NCBI GenBank assembly: GCA_002452425.1
Contig: DKFQ01000074.1
Location: 15,853 to 38,392 of the forward strand
Source of the DNA: Sulfurimonas sp. UBA6792
Lineage (GTDB): Bacteria; Campylobacterota; Campylobacteria; Campylobacterales; Sulfurimonadaceae
Length of the DNA stretch: 22,540 nt
Direction: 5' to 3'
Numbering within the stretch: position 1 is the stretch's first letter; each line of letters starts with the position of its first letter. Shown here piece after piece: positions 15,363-22,540 of this stretch. A model generated the notes under the pieces. It did not search any database. It was not told the origin of the DNA and saw only the letters and a program-made list of their open reading frames with translations. Both the position numbers and the translations under genes were made by a program.

Positions 15363-16730
15363 ATGCTAGATTTTACAAAATTTATAAAGTACTCAAAACC
15401 AGGACCTCGTTATACAAGTTATCCGACAGCGTTGGAGTTTAGCGATACATTTGGGTATGATGAGTACATTCAAAAGCTCAAATCTCAAGACCCCACTCGT
15501 CCGCTAAGCCTCTATTTTCACCTCCCTTTTTGTAAAAATGCATGCTATTTTTGCGGTTGTAATGTCGTCTTTACCTCTAAAGAGGACAAGATGGTTCGCT
15601 ACATCGACTACCTCAAAAGAGAGCTAAAGATACTCGCTTCTTATGTGGATTGTTCTCGTGAAGTGATTCAGATGCACTTTGGCGGCGGAACTCCTACTTT
15701 TTTCAATGCACCGCAACTAGAAGAGGTTATCAAAGAGATAAAATCATTTTTTCCAAATTTCGTAAAAGATGCAGAAATCAGCTGTGAGATTGACCCTCGT
15801 CACATAAATGAAGAGCAGATGAAAGTCCTAAGTGAGAACGGTTTTAACCGTGTGAGCTTCGGTTTGCAGGATTTTAACGAAAAAGTCCAACAAGCCGTTC
15901 ACAGAATCCAGCCCTACGCTATCACAAAAGATGCGATGGATTTGGCTAGAAAATACGGTATGCACTCTGTAAATGTTGACCTTATTTACGGGCTTCCTTA
16001 CCAAAATTTAGAGACTTTTAAAGAGACTCTTGAACTCTCCCTCACACTAAATCCAGACAGATTTGCGGTGTTTAACTACGCCCATGTGCCTTGGATGAAA
16101 AAGACTATGCGCAAAATTGATGAAACAACGCTTCCGTTGCCTGATGAGAAGCTCCGTATCATGCAACATACTATCAGTTTTTTAACCTCTCATGGCTACA
16201 AAATGATAGGAATGGATCACTTCGCAAAGCCTGAGGATGAGCTTTTCAAAGCGATAGAAAAAGGGGAATTGCATAGAAATTTCCAAGGTTATACTACCAA
16301 AGGCGGAGCTGATTTGGTGGGCGTGGGGCTTACTTCCATCGGCGAGGGTGTGGACTATTATGCACAAAACACTAAAGAGATGCATGAGTATGAAGAGGCT
16401 ATCGATGCGGGACAACTTCCATTTGAGAGAGGAATCGTTCTAAACAGAGACGACCAAATCAGACAATTTGTCATTATGGAGCTTATGAGCAACTTCAAGC
16501 TTGATATAAAAAGATTTGAAAAGCTCTATGGCGTTGAGTTTAAATCCTATTTTGCGGATGCGATAGAGGCGTTAAAACCTTTTGAAGATGATGAACTACT
16601 GAGTATGAACGATGATTTTATAGAGTGCAGCCAAACGGGAACTCTGCTTATAAGAAATATTGCTATGCCTTTTGATGCTTACATGAAAAAACATGCCGCA
16701 AATGCAAAAACATTCTCTAAAACGGTTTAG
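15363..16730 (+). CDS. hemN: Oxygen-independent coproporphyrinogen III oxidase (HemN)
   Basis: This 455-residue radical SAM enzyme decarboxylates coproporphyrinogen III to protoporphyrinogen IX in the cytoplasm without oxygen, for haem synthesis. It begins with the HemN-specific KPGPRYTSYPTA (12-23), which separates true HemN from HemW-like proteins. Cys57, Cys61 and Cys64 (CKNACYFC) bind the 4Fe-4S cluster, with Cys66 the extra conserved cysteine; HFGGGTP is the SAM-binding glycine motif. The length is normal. AGGA lies before the start. The Fe-S protein gene follows after two bases, an order I recall from Helicobacter pylori (HP0665-HP0666). Confidence 0.93.
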   Translation: MLDFTKFIKYSKPGPRYTSYPTALEFSDTFGYDEYIQKLKSQDPTRPLSLYFHLPFCKNACYFCGCNVVFTSKEDKMVRYIDYLKRELKILASYVDCSREVIQMHFGGGTPTFFNAPQLEEVIKEIKSFFPNFVKDAEISCEIDPRHINEEQMKVLSENGFNRVSFGLQDFNEKVQQAVHRIQPYAITKDAMDLARKYGMHSVNVDLIYGLPYQNLETFKETLELSLTLNPDRFAVFNYAHVPWMKKTMRKIDETTLPLPDEKLRIMQHTISFLTSHGYKMIGMDHFAKPEDELFKAIEKGELHRNFQGYTTKGGADLVGVGLTSIGEGVDYYAQNTKEMHEYEEAIDAGQLPFERGIVLNRDDQIRQFVIMELMSNFKLDIKRFEKLYGVEFKSYFADAIEALKPFEDDELLSMNDDFIECSQTGTLLIRNIAMPFDAYMKKHAANAKTFSKTV

Positions 16731-16732
16731 CG

Positions 16733-18016
16733 ATGAGTCATACACCACAAGATATATTTGATTTTAAATCTATAACAGATGATTGTATCAAGTGCGGAAA
16801 GTGTATCCCTGTTTGTACCATCCACAATGTCAATGCCGATGAAGTTACATCTCCACGGGGATTTTTAGACCTTTTGGGAGCATACCAAAGAGGCAACCTT
16901 GAGCTAGATGCAAATGCAAAATCCATCTTCGAGAGCTGCTTTTTATGTACGGCATGCGTTGAAGTTTGCCCAAAATCGCTTCCTACTGACATGGTTATAG
17001 AGCAGGTTCGTGCCGACATAGGCAAAAAGTTCGGTATCGCTTGGTACAAAAAAGCCTTTTTCCTGCTTCTTCGCCACCGCTGGCTTAACGATATAGCATT
17101 TAAACTCGGCTGGGTGTTTCAGACATGCGGGTTTAAGATTCAAGCAGACATCGACTCTATGAGTTCTCGCTTCAACTTACCGATGCTAAGAGCGGACAGA
17201 CTACTGCCGAGTCTTAGAAAAACATCATTTTTAAACTCACATGAAGAGAACATCAGTAACGGCGGCAAAAGAAAAGTCGCTATTTTTATAGGGTGTTTAG
17301 GTAACTACAACTATATAAATGTCGGAAACTCTCTTTTGGAGATATTGGAGCATTTGGGCATTGACGCATTTTTGGCAAAAGACCAAAAGTGCTGTTCTGC
17401 ACCTGCCTATTTTACGGGAGATTTCGACACGGTTGACTATAACGCAAAGTTTAACATTGAGTATTTTGAGAGTTTTAGTAAAGATGTTGAGGCTATCATA
17501 GTTCCGGAAGCTACATGCTCTGCGATGCTTAAAATTGACTATGAACACTACTTCCATGACCAGCCAGAGTGGAAAGCAAGAGCAGTTGCCCTCAAAGATA
17601 AAATCTTTATGGCAACAGAGTGGCTTGAAAAACATACAGAACTTAGCAAGATACTAGCATCAAAGAAAAAAGACCCAAAAATAGTTACTTACCATGACCC
17701 GTGCCACGCAAGAAAAATGCAAGGCATCCATAAAGAGCCACGCAATCTTATAAGCCAAAATTATACTCTTAAAGAGATGAGCGACCCAAATACATGTTGC
17801 GGATTTGGCGGTGTGACGATGCAAAGCGAGAAGTACCATCTTGCAAAAGCGGCAGGACTTCCAAAAGCAGCTATGATAAAAGAGACAAAAGCCGATTTTG
17901 TCAGCTCCGAGTGCAGTGCATGCCGTATGCAGATAAACGCTTCCATGAACTACGTGGATGCGCCGCAAGTTTTCAAAAACCCCATAGAGCTTATCGCCGA
18001 GGCACTTAGAGACTAA
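16733..18016 (+). CDS. GlcF/GlpC-like Fe-S oxidoreductase with two CCG domains
   Basis: This 427-residue protein has two ferredoxin-type 4Fe-4S motifs near the N-terminus (Cys18-21-24-28 and Cys69-72-75-79) and two cysteine-rich CCG domains: one at about 185-235 with QKCCSAPAYF, the other at about 325-365 with HDPCHARKMQG and NTCCGFGG. This is the layout of GlcF, GlpC, LutA-like and heterodisulfide-reductase-B-like subunits, which pass electrons from a dehydrogenase to quinone or another carrier. No flavoprotein partner gene is nearby. Its fixed place behind hemN hints at a link to anaerobic electron transfer, perhaps as acceptor route for HemN, but that is inference. The stop overlaps the lgt start (TAATG). 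Confidence 0.83.
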   Translation: MSHTPQDIFDFKSITDDCIKCGKCIPVCTIHNVNADEVTSPRGFLDLLGAYQRGNLELDANAKSIFESCFLCTACVEVCPKSLPTDMVIEQVRADIGKKFGIAWYKKAFFLLLRHRWLNDIAFKLGWVFQTCGFKIQADIDSMSSRFNLPMLRADRLLPSLRKTSFLNSHEENISNGGKRKVAIFIGCLGNYNYINVGNSLLEILEHLGIDAFLAKDQKCCSAPAYFTGDFDTVDYNAKFNIEYFESFSKDVEAIIVPEATCSAMLKIDYEHYFHDQPEWKARAVALKDKIFMATEWLEKHTELSKILASKKKDPKIVTYHDPCHARKMQGIHKEPRNLISQNYTLKEMSDPNTCCGFGGVTMQSEKYHLAKAAGLPKAAMIKETKADFVSSECSACRMQINASMNYVDAPQVFKNPIELIAEALRD

Positions 18017-18825
18017 TGTCAGCGTGGAACAACATATACGAGACATTTAATCCCGTAGCTTTTACGCTCTTCATACCGGTACATTGGTATGGGATTATGT
18101 ATGTTTTGGCACTTCTCACGGCACTTTATATCGGGAAGTACTTTATCAAAAAAGAGAACCTTGATTTTGGCGGCAAAGAGATAGATGCCTACTTTATCTA
18201 TGTCGAGATAGGCGTTATCTTGGGTGCAAGGCTTGGCTATATCCTTTTTTACGACACGCAAACGCTCTACTACCTCTCTCACCCGTGGCAGATTTTCAAC
18301 CCTTTTATGGGCGGCGAATTTGTAGGCATAAGGGGCATGAGCTACCACGGTGCGGTTTTGGGCTTTTTGCTAAGTACCTACATCTACTCCAAAAAACACA
18401 AAATCGCCTTTGGCAAGATTATGGATTTGGTCGCCATAAGCGTACCGCTTGCATTTGTTTTTGGGCGCATCGGCAACTTTTTAAATCAAGAGCTTATAGG
18501 ACGAGAGACGGATGTACCATGGGGTATCTTGGTTGATGGAGTGCTGCGTCACCCCTCACAACTCTATGAGGCGATTTTAGAGGGATTTGGGGTATTTTTA
18601 GTCGTCTATATCTACAAAAAATATCAAAAATTCAGCGGAGAGTTGATTTTGGTTTACGGTATCAGCTATGGTCTTCTCCGTGCCATAGCCGAAATCTGGC
18701 GCGCACCTGATGTTCAGATAGGATATATCTGTTGTGATGCTATAACGCAAGGACAGGTTATGAGTTTGGCGATGAGTGTAGTTGGGGTTGTCGCTTGGGT
18801 TTACTTTAAAAAGAGGGCAGTTTAG
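18016..18825 (+). CDS. lgt: Phosphatidylglycerol-prolipoprotein diacylglyceryl transferase (Lgt)
   Basis: This 269-residue inner-membrane protein has about seven hydrophobic segments. It attaches diacylglycerol to the lipobox cysteine of prolipoproteins, the first step of lipoprotein maturation. The family signature GRIGNFLNQELIGR (150-163) is complete, with Arg151, Asn154 and Glu159, and His111 in SYHGAVLGF matches the essential histidine of E. coli Lgt. A later LLRAIAEIWRAPD carries the conserved C-terminal arginine region. It overlaps the Fe-S gene at its start and the convergent DUF2062 gene by four bases at its end, so there is no space for a terminator between the two. Confidence 0.93.
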   Translation: MSAWNNIYETFNPVAFTLFIPVHWYGIMYVLALLTALYIGKYFIKKENLDFGGKEIDAYFIYVEIGVILGARLGYILFYDTQTLYYLSHPWQIFNPFMGGEFVGIRGMSYHGAVLGFLLSTYIYSKKHKIAFGKIMDLVAISVPLAFVFGRIGNFLNQELIGRETDVPWGILVDGVLRHPSQLYEAILEGFGVFLVVYIYKKYQKFSGELILVYGISYGLLRAIAEIWRAPDVQIGYICCDAITQGQVMSLAMSVVGVVAWVYFKKRAV

Positions 18826-19343
18826 AGTTCCTCTTTCTTCTTTGATTCATACTTTCCATTTCCATTTTTACGATCTTCTTGATCTTTTCGAACAGAGTTT
18901 CTCCAGAGAAGATTGACAAGATAGTAACCCAGAATTGAGCCAAAAACAGAGTAAAAAGCAGTTCCGACATAGAGAGGGATAAAAATATTGCCGATGTTTT
19001 CGCTAAACCACTCCAGTGTCAGCTCCACCGGTGTTGTCTCCATACCAAGTAAAAAACTCCCCGTCAAATACTCCATATAGTACATCGGAGGCATAGTAAA
19101 AGGGTTGCTGAGCCAGCACATGGAGAGCGCGATAGGCACATTAAAGCGCGTAAAAGGGATAACGGCTACAACAGCTAACATCTGCATCGGCATCGGGATA
19201 AAAGCGATAAAGAGTCCTATGAAAACCCCTTTAGAAACCATCCGCCTATTTGGAAAAAGATAGTCCGCAGGGATGTTGTACTTCTGTATAAAGCTTTTTA
19301 GTTTTTCGCTTGCACTAATTGTTTTAAAAGTTTTTCTTATCAT
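18822..19343 (-). CDS. DUF2062 membrane protein
   Basis: This 173-residue protein has the DUF2062 pattern: a short basic N-terminus, a conserved GVFIGLFIAFIPMPMQML helix with Pro-Met-Pro-rich turn, then SNPFTMPPMYYMEY, and a second pair of membrane helices before a very charged, Lys/Glu-rich C-terminal tail. The family is found in many proteobacteria, sometimes beside glycosyltransferases, and has no settled function. A TATAAT box (complement of 19366-19371) stands just upstream, giving a leader of under 30 bases. Confidence 0.82.
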   Translation of the reverse strand: MIRKTFKTISASEKLKSFIQKYNIPADYLFPNRRMVSKGVFIGLFIAFIPMPMQMLAVVAVIPFTRFNVPIALSMCWLSNPFTMPPMYYMEYLTGSFLLGMETTPVELTLEWFSENIGNIFIPLYVGTAFYSVFGSILGYYLVNLLWRNSVRKDQEDRKNGNGKYESKKKEEL

Positions 19344-19365
19344 AAATGCTCTTTGATTTTTGGGA

Positions 19366-19371
19366 ATTATA
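19366..19371 (-). promoter_or_regulatory. Candidate -10 box for the DUF2062 gene
   Basis: The minus strand reads TATAAT here, 22 bases before the DUF2062 start. It matches the sigma-70 consensus exactly and lies in a 50-base gap after the c-di-GMP gene, suggesting separate transcription. No good -35 box is visible. Confidence 0.45.
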
Positions 19372-19393
19372 TCAAAACAGTTATAATAAGACT

Positions 19394-21154
19394 TTAAAGC
19401 ATACAGCTGATAGAGATGTGGTTGGCTTCTTGTTTTGCGACCTTTTTTTGAAAAGAGAAAATCTCATTAAGCGTGTCCACGTCCCTTTTTTTTGATGAAC
19501 TTCTCACCATCAGCACCGATGCACTCACACTTAGAAGCGGAAACTTTTTTTTGTTTCCTTCTCTGTCGGTGGAGAGAATGTAGCCGTTTTCTTTGTCCTC
19601 TTTTGAGTAGAGTTCTCTTGTGTCATCGCAAAACTTTTTTACTATTTTCATGATAGCGTCTATCTGTTTTTGCTCATCTTCGTAACTGCTCTGGATAGCT
19701 ATAAAAAAGTCATCTCCGCCGATGTGTGCTTTAAAAAACTCTTGAGAGAGGTTTTTTTTGAGGATGTCCGCAAAGAGGATGATGGCTCTGTCTCCGTTTC
19801 TAAAGCCGTAAACATCGTTAAATGCCTTAAAATTATCCAAATCAAGATAGCAAAGGATGTAAAACTCCTGACTTGTGCTTACTTCGTAAAGATATTTTTC
19901 TATCATAGAGTTTCCAGGGAGTTTGGTGAGAGGATTTTGCTCTCTGGCGTAGAGAAGATTTTGCTCGTTCATAATGGAGATAATAGCTCTTGCCGATAAA
20001 AATCCATAGTATTTTGCGTTGTTGGTTAGGATGATACCCACGGATTCAGGGTTGTTGGAGAAAAGCTCAATGATGGTGGACATGTTTGCAGTTACTTCAG
20101 TGATGCCGCAAGGTTGCAGAAGATTTTTAAGTTTAAGCTTCATGGTCGTGCTGTTTGTCATGAGCGACCTACCATAAGGCGAGTAGATATACTCTTTTAT
20201 TTTGCTCTCTAGTAAAATGCCTATGGGTTCATTGATGGTGTTGACGATAACGGCAATCTCGATGTGTGGATTTTTTTGAAAGTGCTTGATAACAGTTCCC
20301 ATCTCCGTGTCGATACAAAGAGAGGGATTTTTGTCAAGATAACTTTCAATTTTGTAGTTGCCAAAACTTGTTCTCTTCTCGCTAGTGAGAATGTGCGTGA
20401 TATTTGGATACTCTTGTAAAATCTCTGCTGCTTTTTTTGTCGGTTTTTGGATGAGATACCCTTGGATAAAGTGGCACCCAATATCTCTGCACGCAAGCAA
20501 CTCCTCTTTGGTTTCAATCCCCTCGGCAATGACTTTTATCCCTAGTTGAAGGGCGAGATGCGTGATGCTTCGTGACATAAGCTTTTTTTTGCTGTCGGTG
20601 TCGATATTGGTGAGGAAAAATCGATCTATTTTGATGATGTCCGGCTTGGAGTCATAGAGAAGTTTGTAGCCTGAATGCCCAACACCAAAGTCATCAATAG
20701 CGATGCAGTATTTCTCCTCTTTGTAGTGTGCAAGTACCTCTTGCATCTTTGGCGTGTTTGAAATCTCTTGTCTCTCTGATATCTCAAAGCAGATAGTTTT
20801 TTTGTCCATACCATAACGCTCAAGCAGTTTAAGAGTGTTTCCGTGCGAAAAATCCGGCATCTCTAAGAGTCTGTTGTCAAGGTTGTAAAAGAGCTTCATC
20901 TTCTCATAGCCATCAATCTCTATAAACTTTTTGATAGCTTTTTTTCTAAGTTTGAGATCAAAAGAGTAGAGAAGATTATCCTCATAAACTGCATCAAAGA
21001 GATCAAAAATGGAACTAAAACCGACCTCTTCATAGTTTCTCAAAAGTGCTTCAACGGCAAAAATTTTACCGGTGTGAATATTTAAAATCGGCTGTAGTGC
21101 GACATCTAAAATTTTTAAATTTTGTACCCATTTTTTTGGCAGATTTTTTTTCAT
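19394..21154 (-). CDS. c-di-GMP protein with EAL, CBS-pair and GGDEF domains
   Basis: This 586-residue soluble protein has the order EAL (about 12-245), CBS-like pair (about 268-395) and GGDEF (about 400-586). The phosphodiesterase domain looks active: EALLR (35-39), Asn89, Glu122, Asp152-Asp153 (DDFG), Lys173, Glu209 (EGIET) and Gln229 are all present. The cyclase domain has GGDDF (477-481), a permitted variant, with LDLDNFKAFND upstream; no RxxD inhibitory site precedes it. EAL ahead of GGDEF is the reverse of the common order. The CBS pair may sense a nucleotide. It follows the chemoreceptor gene after nine bases, so the two are likely co-transcribed. Which activity dominates cannot be read from sequence. 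Confidence 0.87.
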   Translation of the reverse strand: MKKNLPKKWVQNLKILDVALQPILNIHTGKIFAVEALLRNYEEVGFSSIFDLFDAVYEDNLLYSFDLKLRKKAIKKFIEIDGYEKMKLFYNLDNRLLEMPDFSHGNTLKLLERYGMDKKTICFEISERQEISNTPKMQEVLAHYKEEKYCIAIDDFGVGHSGYKLLYDSKPDIIKIDRFFLTNIDTDSKKKLMSRSITHLALQLGIKVIAEGIETKEELLACRDIGCHFIQGYLIQKPTKKAAEILQEYPNITHILTSEKRTSFGNYKIESYLDKNPSLCIDTEMGTVIKHFQKNPHIEIAVIVNTINEPIGILLESKIKEYIYSPYGRSLMTNSTTMKLKLKNLLQPCGITEVTANMSTIIELFSNNPESVGIILTNNAKYYGFLSARAIISIMNEQNLLYAREQNPLTKLPGNSMIEKYLYEVSTSQEFYILCYLDLDNFKAFNDVYGFRNGDRAIILFADILKKNLSQEFFKAHIGGDDFFIAIQSSYEDEQKQIDAIMKIVKKFCDDTRELYSKEDKENGYILSTDREGNKKKFPLLSVSASVLMVRSSSKKRDVDTLNEIFSFQKKVAKQEANHISISCML

Positions 21155-21163
21155 GTTTTTTCT

Positions 21164-22540
21164 TTAGGTTTTAAAAATTTCAAGTTTAGAGCGCAATGTA
21201 TCTGTCATAGCATTTAAATGTTCCGCTGCGGCTGCAATCTCTTCTACACTTCTTGCGTTGTGGGAGGAGATGGTGTTGACTTGAGTTATTTGTGAGACGA
21301 TGTTTTGTACGTTGCTTTGTGTTTTTTCAAAGTCGCCGATAGTTTTATCGCTTATAGATACTGCCCTATTTACGGTTGTTACGCTTTCATTTATCTTTGA
21401 TTCTACTTCGGATGCGCTTTGTGCCAAAGTTTGAATATCATCGGAGTTGATGTTCATCTGAGTACTTACGTCCATGATGGATTGAACGATAACATTTATG
21501 GTTGCATTAATCTCCGTGAGGCTTTTTTGCGTTCTCTCTGCAAGTTTGCGCACTTCGTCGGCTACCACGGCAAATCCTCTTCCATGCTCACCCGCGCGCG
21601 CTGCTTCTATGGCAGCGTTTAGAGCTAAAAGATTTGTCTGGTCGGCGATATCCGAGATGATTTCTAAAACAACCTTTACCTGATTTGCCTCATGAGAGAG
21701 TGTTTGCATTCTATGGGCGAGTTCGCTCTCTATCTCTGCACTTTTTTGGACTTGATGCGTTAAATGCGCTATTTTGTCTCTTGCTAAACCAAGATTTTTA
21801 TTTGCGCTTGCTATCTCTTTTTTGCTCTCGTTTGCCTCATCGATAGCTCTGTCAATCTCACCTTTGATTGCATCGACCTCTTTACTTGCTCTATCGATGA
21901 CGACAACGGACTTTTCAACATTCTCTCCCACTTTAAATGCGGTAGTTGAGAGTTCATGGGAGATAGAGGCATTTTCGTTTGAACTTGCTTTTGATGTCTG
22001 TATCAAATCTTTGAGCGTTACTATAAGTGCGTTAAAGCTTGACGCCATTTTTGAGAGCTCAAGCGGCACGTTTTCATCTGCTTTGATAGTGAGGTTATGT
22101 GTTGTGCTGATATTTAAGAGGCTGTTTTGGAAATTTTGCAGAGGTTTGATGACGCTGTGGTTAACCAAAAACAGAGCAAGTGCGAGTATAACGCCCAGTA
22201 TTGCCAAAGAGGAGAGAATGATGCTGTTTTGGATGCTATTTGGTGTCTCAAGCACCTCGGCCTCATCTATCTCACAAACTATCGCCCACGCAAAATCTTG
22301 TCCGACTTGCAGCGGAGCATAAGAGCTGAGCACCTTGTGCCCGTTGTAATCAACAACTATTTTGGTATCGCTCTTTGCCCCAAATGCCTCTTTTGTCGCT
22401 TCTGTATCTACTCTGCCTGCCGATGGATTTGCAAAAGAGGCGCTTAGAGAGTGTGTTGTGGGGTTAAGAAAACTATCGCTTCGCATTAGTTTGTCCGAAC
22501 CTACCAGATAATCCTCTTGCGTTGCCCCGTACCCATTTCT
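21164..22540 (-). CDS. Methyl-accepting chemotaxis protein, 5' end outside the window
   Basis: The frame is open from the right edge, so the gene starts beyond 22540; the first ATG inside (22486) is internal. The visible 458 residues hold the end of a periplasmic sensor domain (QEDYLVGSDKLMRSDSF, later SSYAPLQVGQDFAWAIVCEID, Cache-like), one membrane helix (about LSSLAILGVILALALFLV), a HAMP region and a long coiled-coil signalling domain. The conserved hairpin tip DIADQTNLLALNAAIEAARAGE and the following GRGFAVVADEVRKLAERT are intact. It should signal through CheA/CheW at the membrane. The ligand is unknown. No C-terminal CheR/CheB docking pentapeptide is visible. Confidence 0.9.
   Translation of the reverse strand, partial: RNGYGATQEDYLVGSDKLMRSDSFLNPTTHSLSASFANPSAGRVDTEATKEAFGAKSDTKIVVDYNGHKVLSSYAPLQVGQDFAWAIVCEIDEAEVLETPNSIQNSIILSSLAILGVILALALFLVNHSVIKPLQNFQNSLLNISTTHNLTIKADENVPLELSKMASSFNALIVTLKDLIQTSKASSNENASISHELSTTAFKVGENVEKSVVVIDRASKEVDAIKGEIDRAIDEANESKKEIASANKNLGLARDKIAHLTHQVQKSAEIESELAHRMQTLSHEANQVKVVLEIISDIADQTNLLALNAAIEAARAGEHGRGFAVVADEVRKLAERTQKSLTEINATINVIVQSIMDVSTQMNINSDDIQTLAQSASEVESKINESVTTVNRAVSISDKTIGDFEKTQSNVQNIVSQITQVNTISSHNARSVEEIAAAAEHLNAMTDTLRSKLEIFKT

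Noticed and set aside
21774..22322. A 182-codon plus-strand open frame opposite the chemoreceptor
   Set aside because: Its translation is a Ser/Leu/Ala-rich mirror of the receptor's coiled coil, with no family motif; it is an antisense shadow.

Overview
The window is AT-rich and gene-dense, and its genes match Campylobacterota (Epsilonproteobacteria), most plausibly a free-living Sulfurimonas- or Sulfuricurvum-type organism. The evidence is a legionaminic acid operon of the Campylobacter jejuni ptm/leg type, the hemN plus GlcF/GlpC-like Fe-S protein pair known from Helicobacter, the style of the chemoreceptor and c-di-GMP genes, and tight TAATG/ATGA gene junctions. The genus is an inference. 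No stretch over 300 bases lacks a gene, and no rRNA, tRNA, CRISPR array or insertion sequence was seen.

Region 1 (1-189): the 5' end of a leftward glycosyltransferase-like gene and a short divergent promoter region. Region 2 (190-13233): one long rightward operon. It starts with an MsbA/PglK-type ABC exporter, followed by legB, legC, legH, legI, legG, an unexpected ORF6N-domain gene, ptmE, legF, ptmF, a class-III (GSA-like) aminotransferase, a nitrilase-superfamily amidase and ptmA. Together they should build a GDP-linked amino sugar (PtmF/PtmA/PtmE) and convert it to CMP-legionaminic acid (LegB dehydratase, LegC aminotransferase, LegH acetyltransferase, LegG hydrolysing epimerase, LegI synthase, LegF CMP activation). 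Nearly all junctions overlap by 1-4 bases. The exception is the ORF6N insertion, which appears to have separated ptmE from its ribosome binding site. Region 3 (13262-15251): two tandem paralogous proteins with sialyltransferase/polysialyltransferase-like motifs, candidate users of CMP-legionaminic acid. The second is split by a frameshift at a run of eight A.

Region 4 (15252-18825): a promoter region with a perfect 19-bp palindrome, then hemN, a GlcF/GlpC-like Fe-S/CCG protein and lgt, packed as an operon. Region 5 (18822-22540, leftward): a DUF2062 membrane protein, an EAL-CBS-GGDEF protein and a methyl-accepting chemotaxis protein whose 5' end lies beyond the window.

The points most worth a second look are the A8 frameshift in the second transferase, the ORF6N gene inside the sugar operon with a 35-bp near-perfect palindrome in its coding sequence, the aminotransferase plus omega-amidase-like pair in the sugar pathway, and a 7-bp tandem repeat inside ptmA. 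All product names come from reading motifs by eye; no database search was run.
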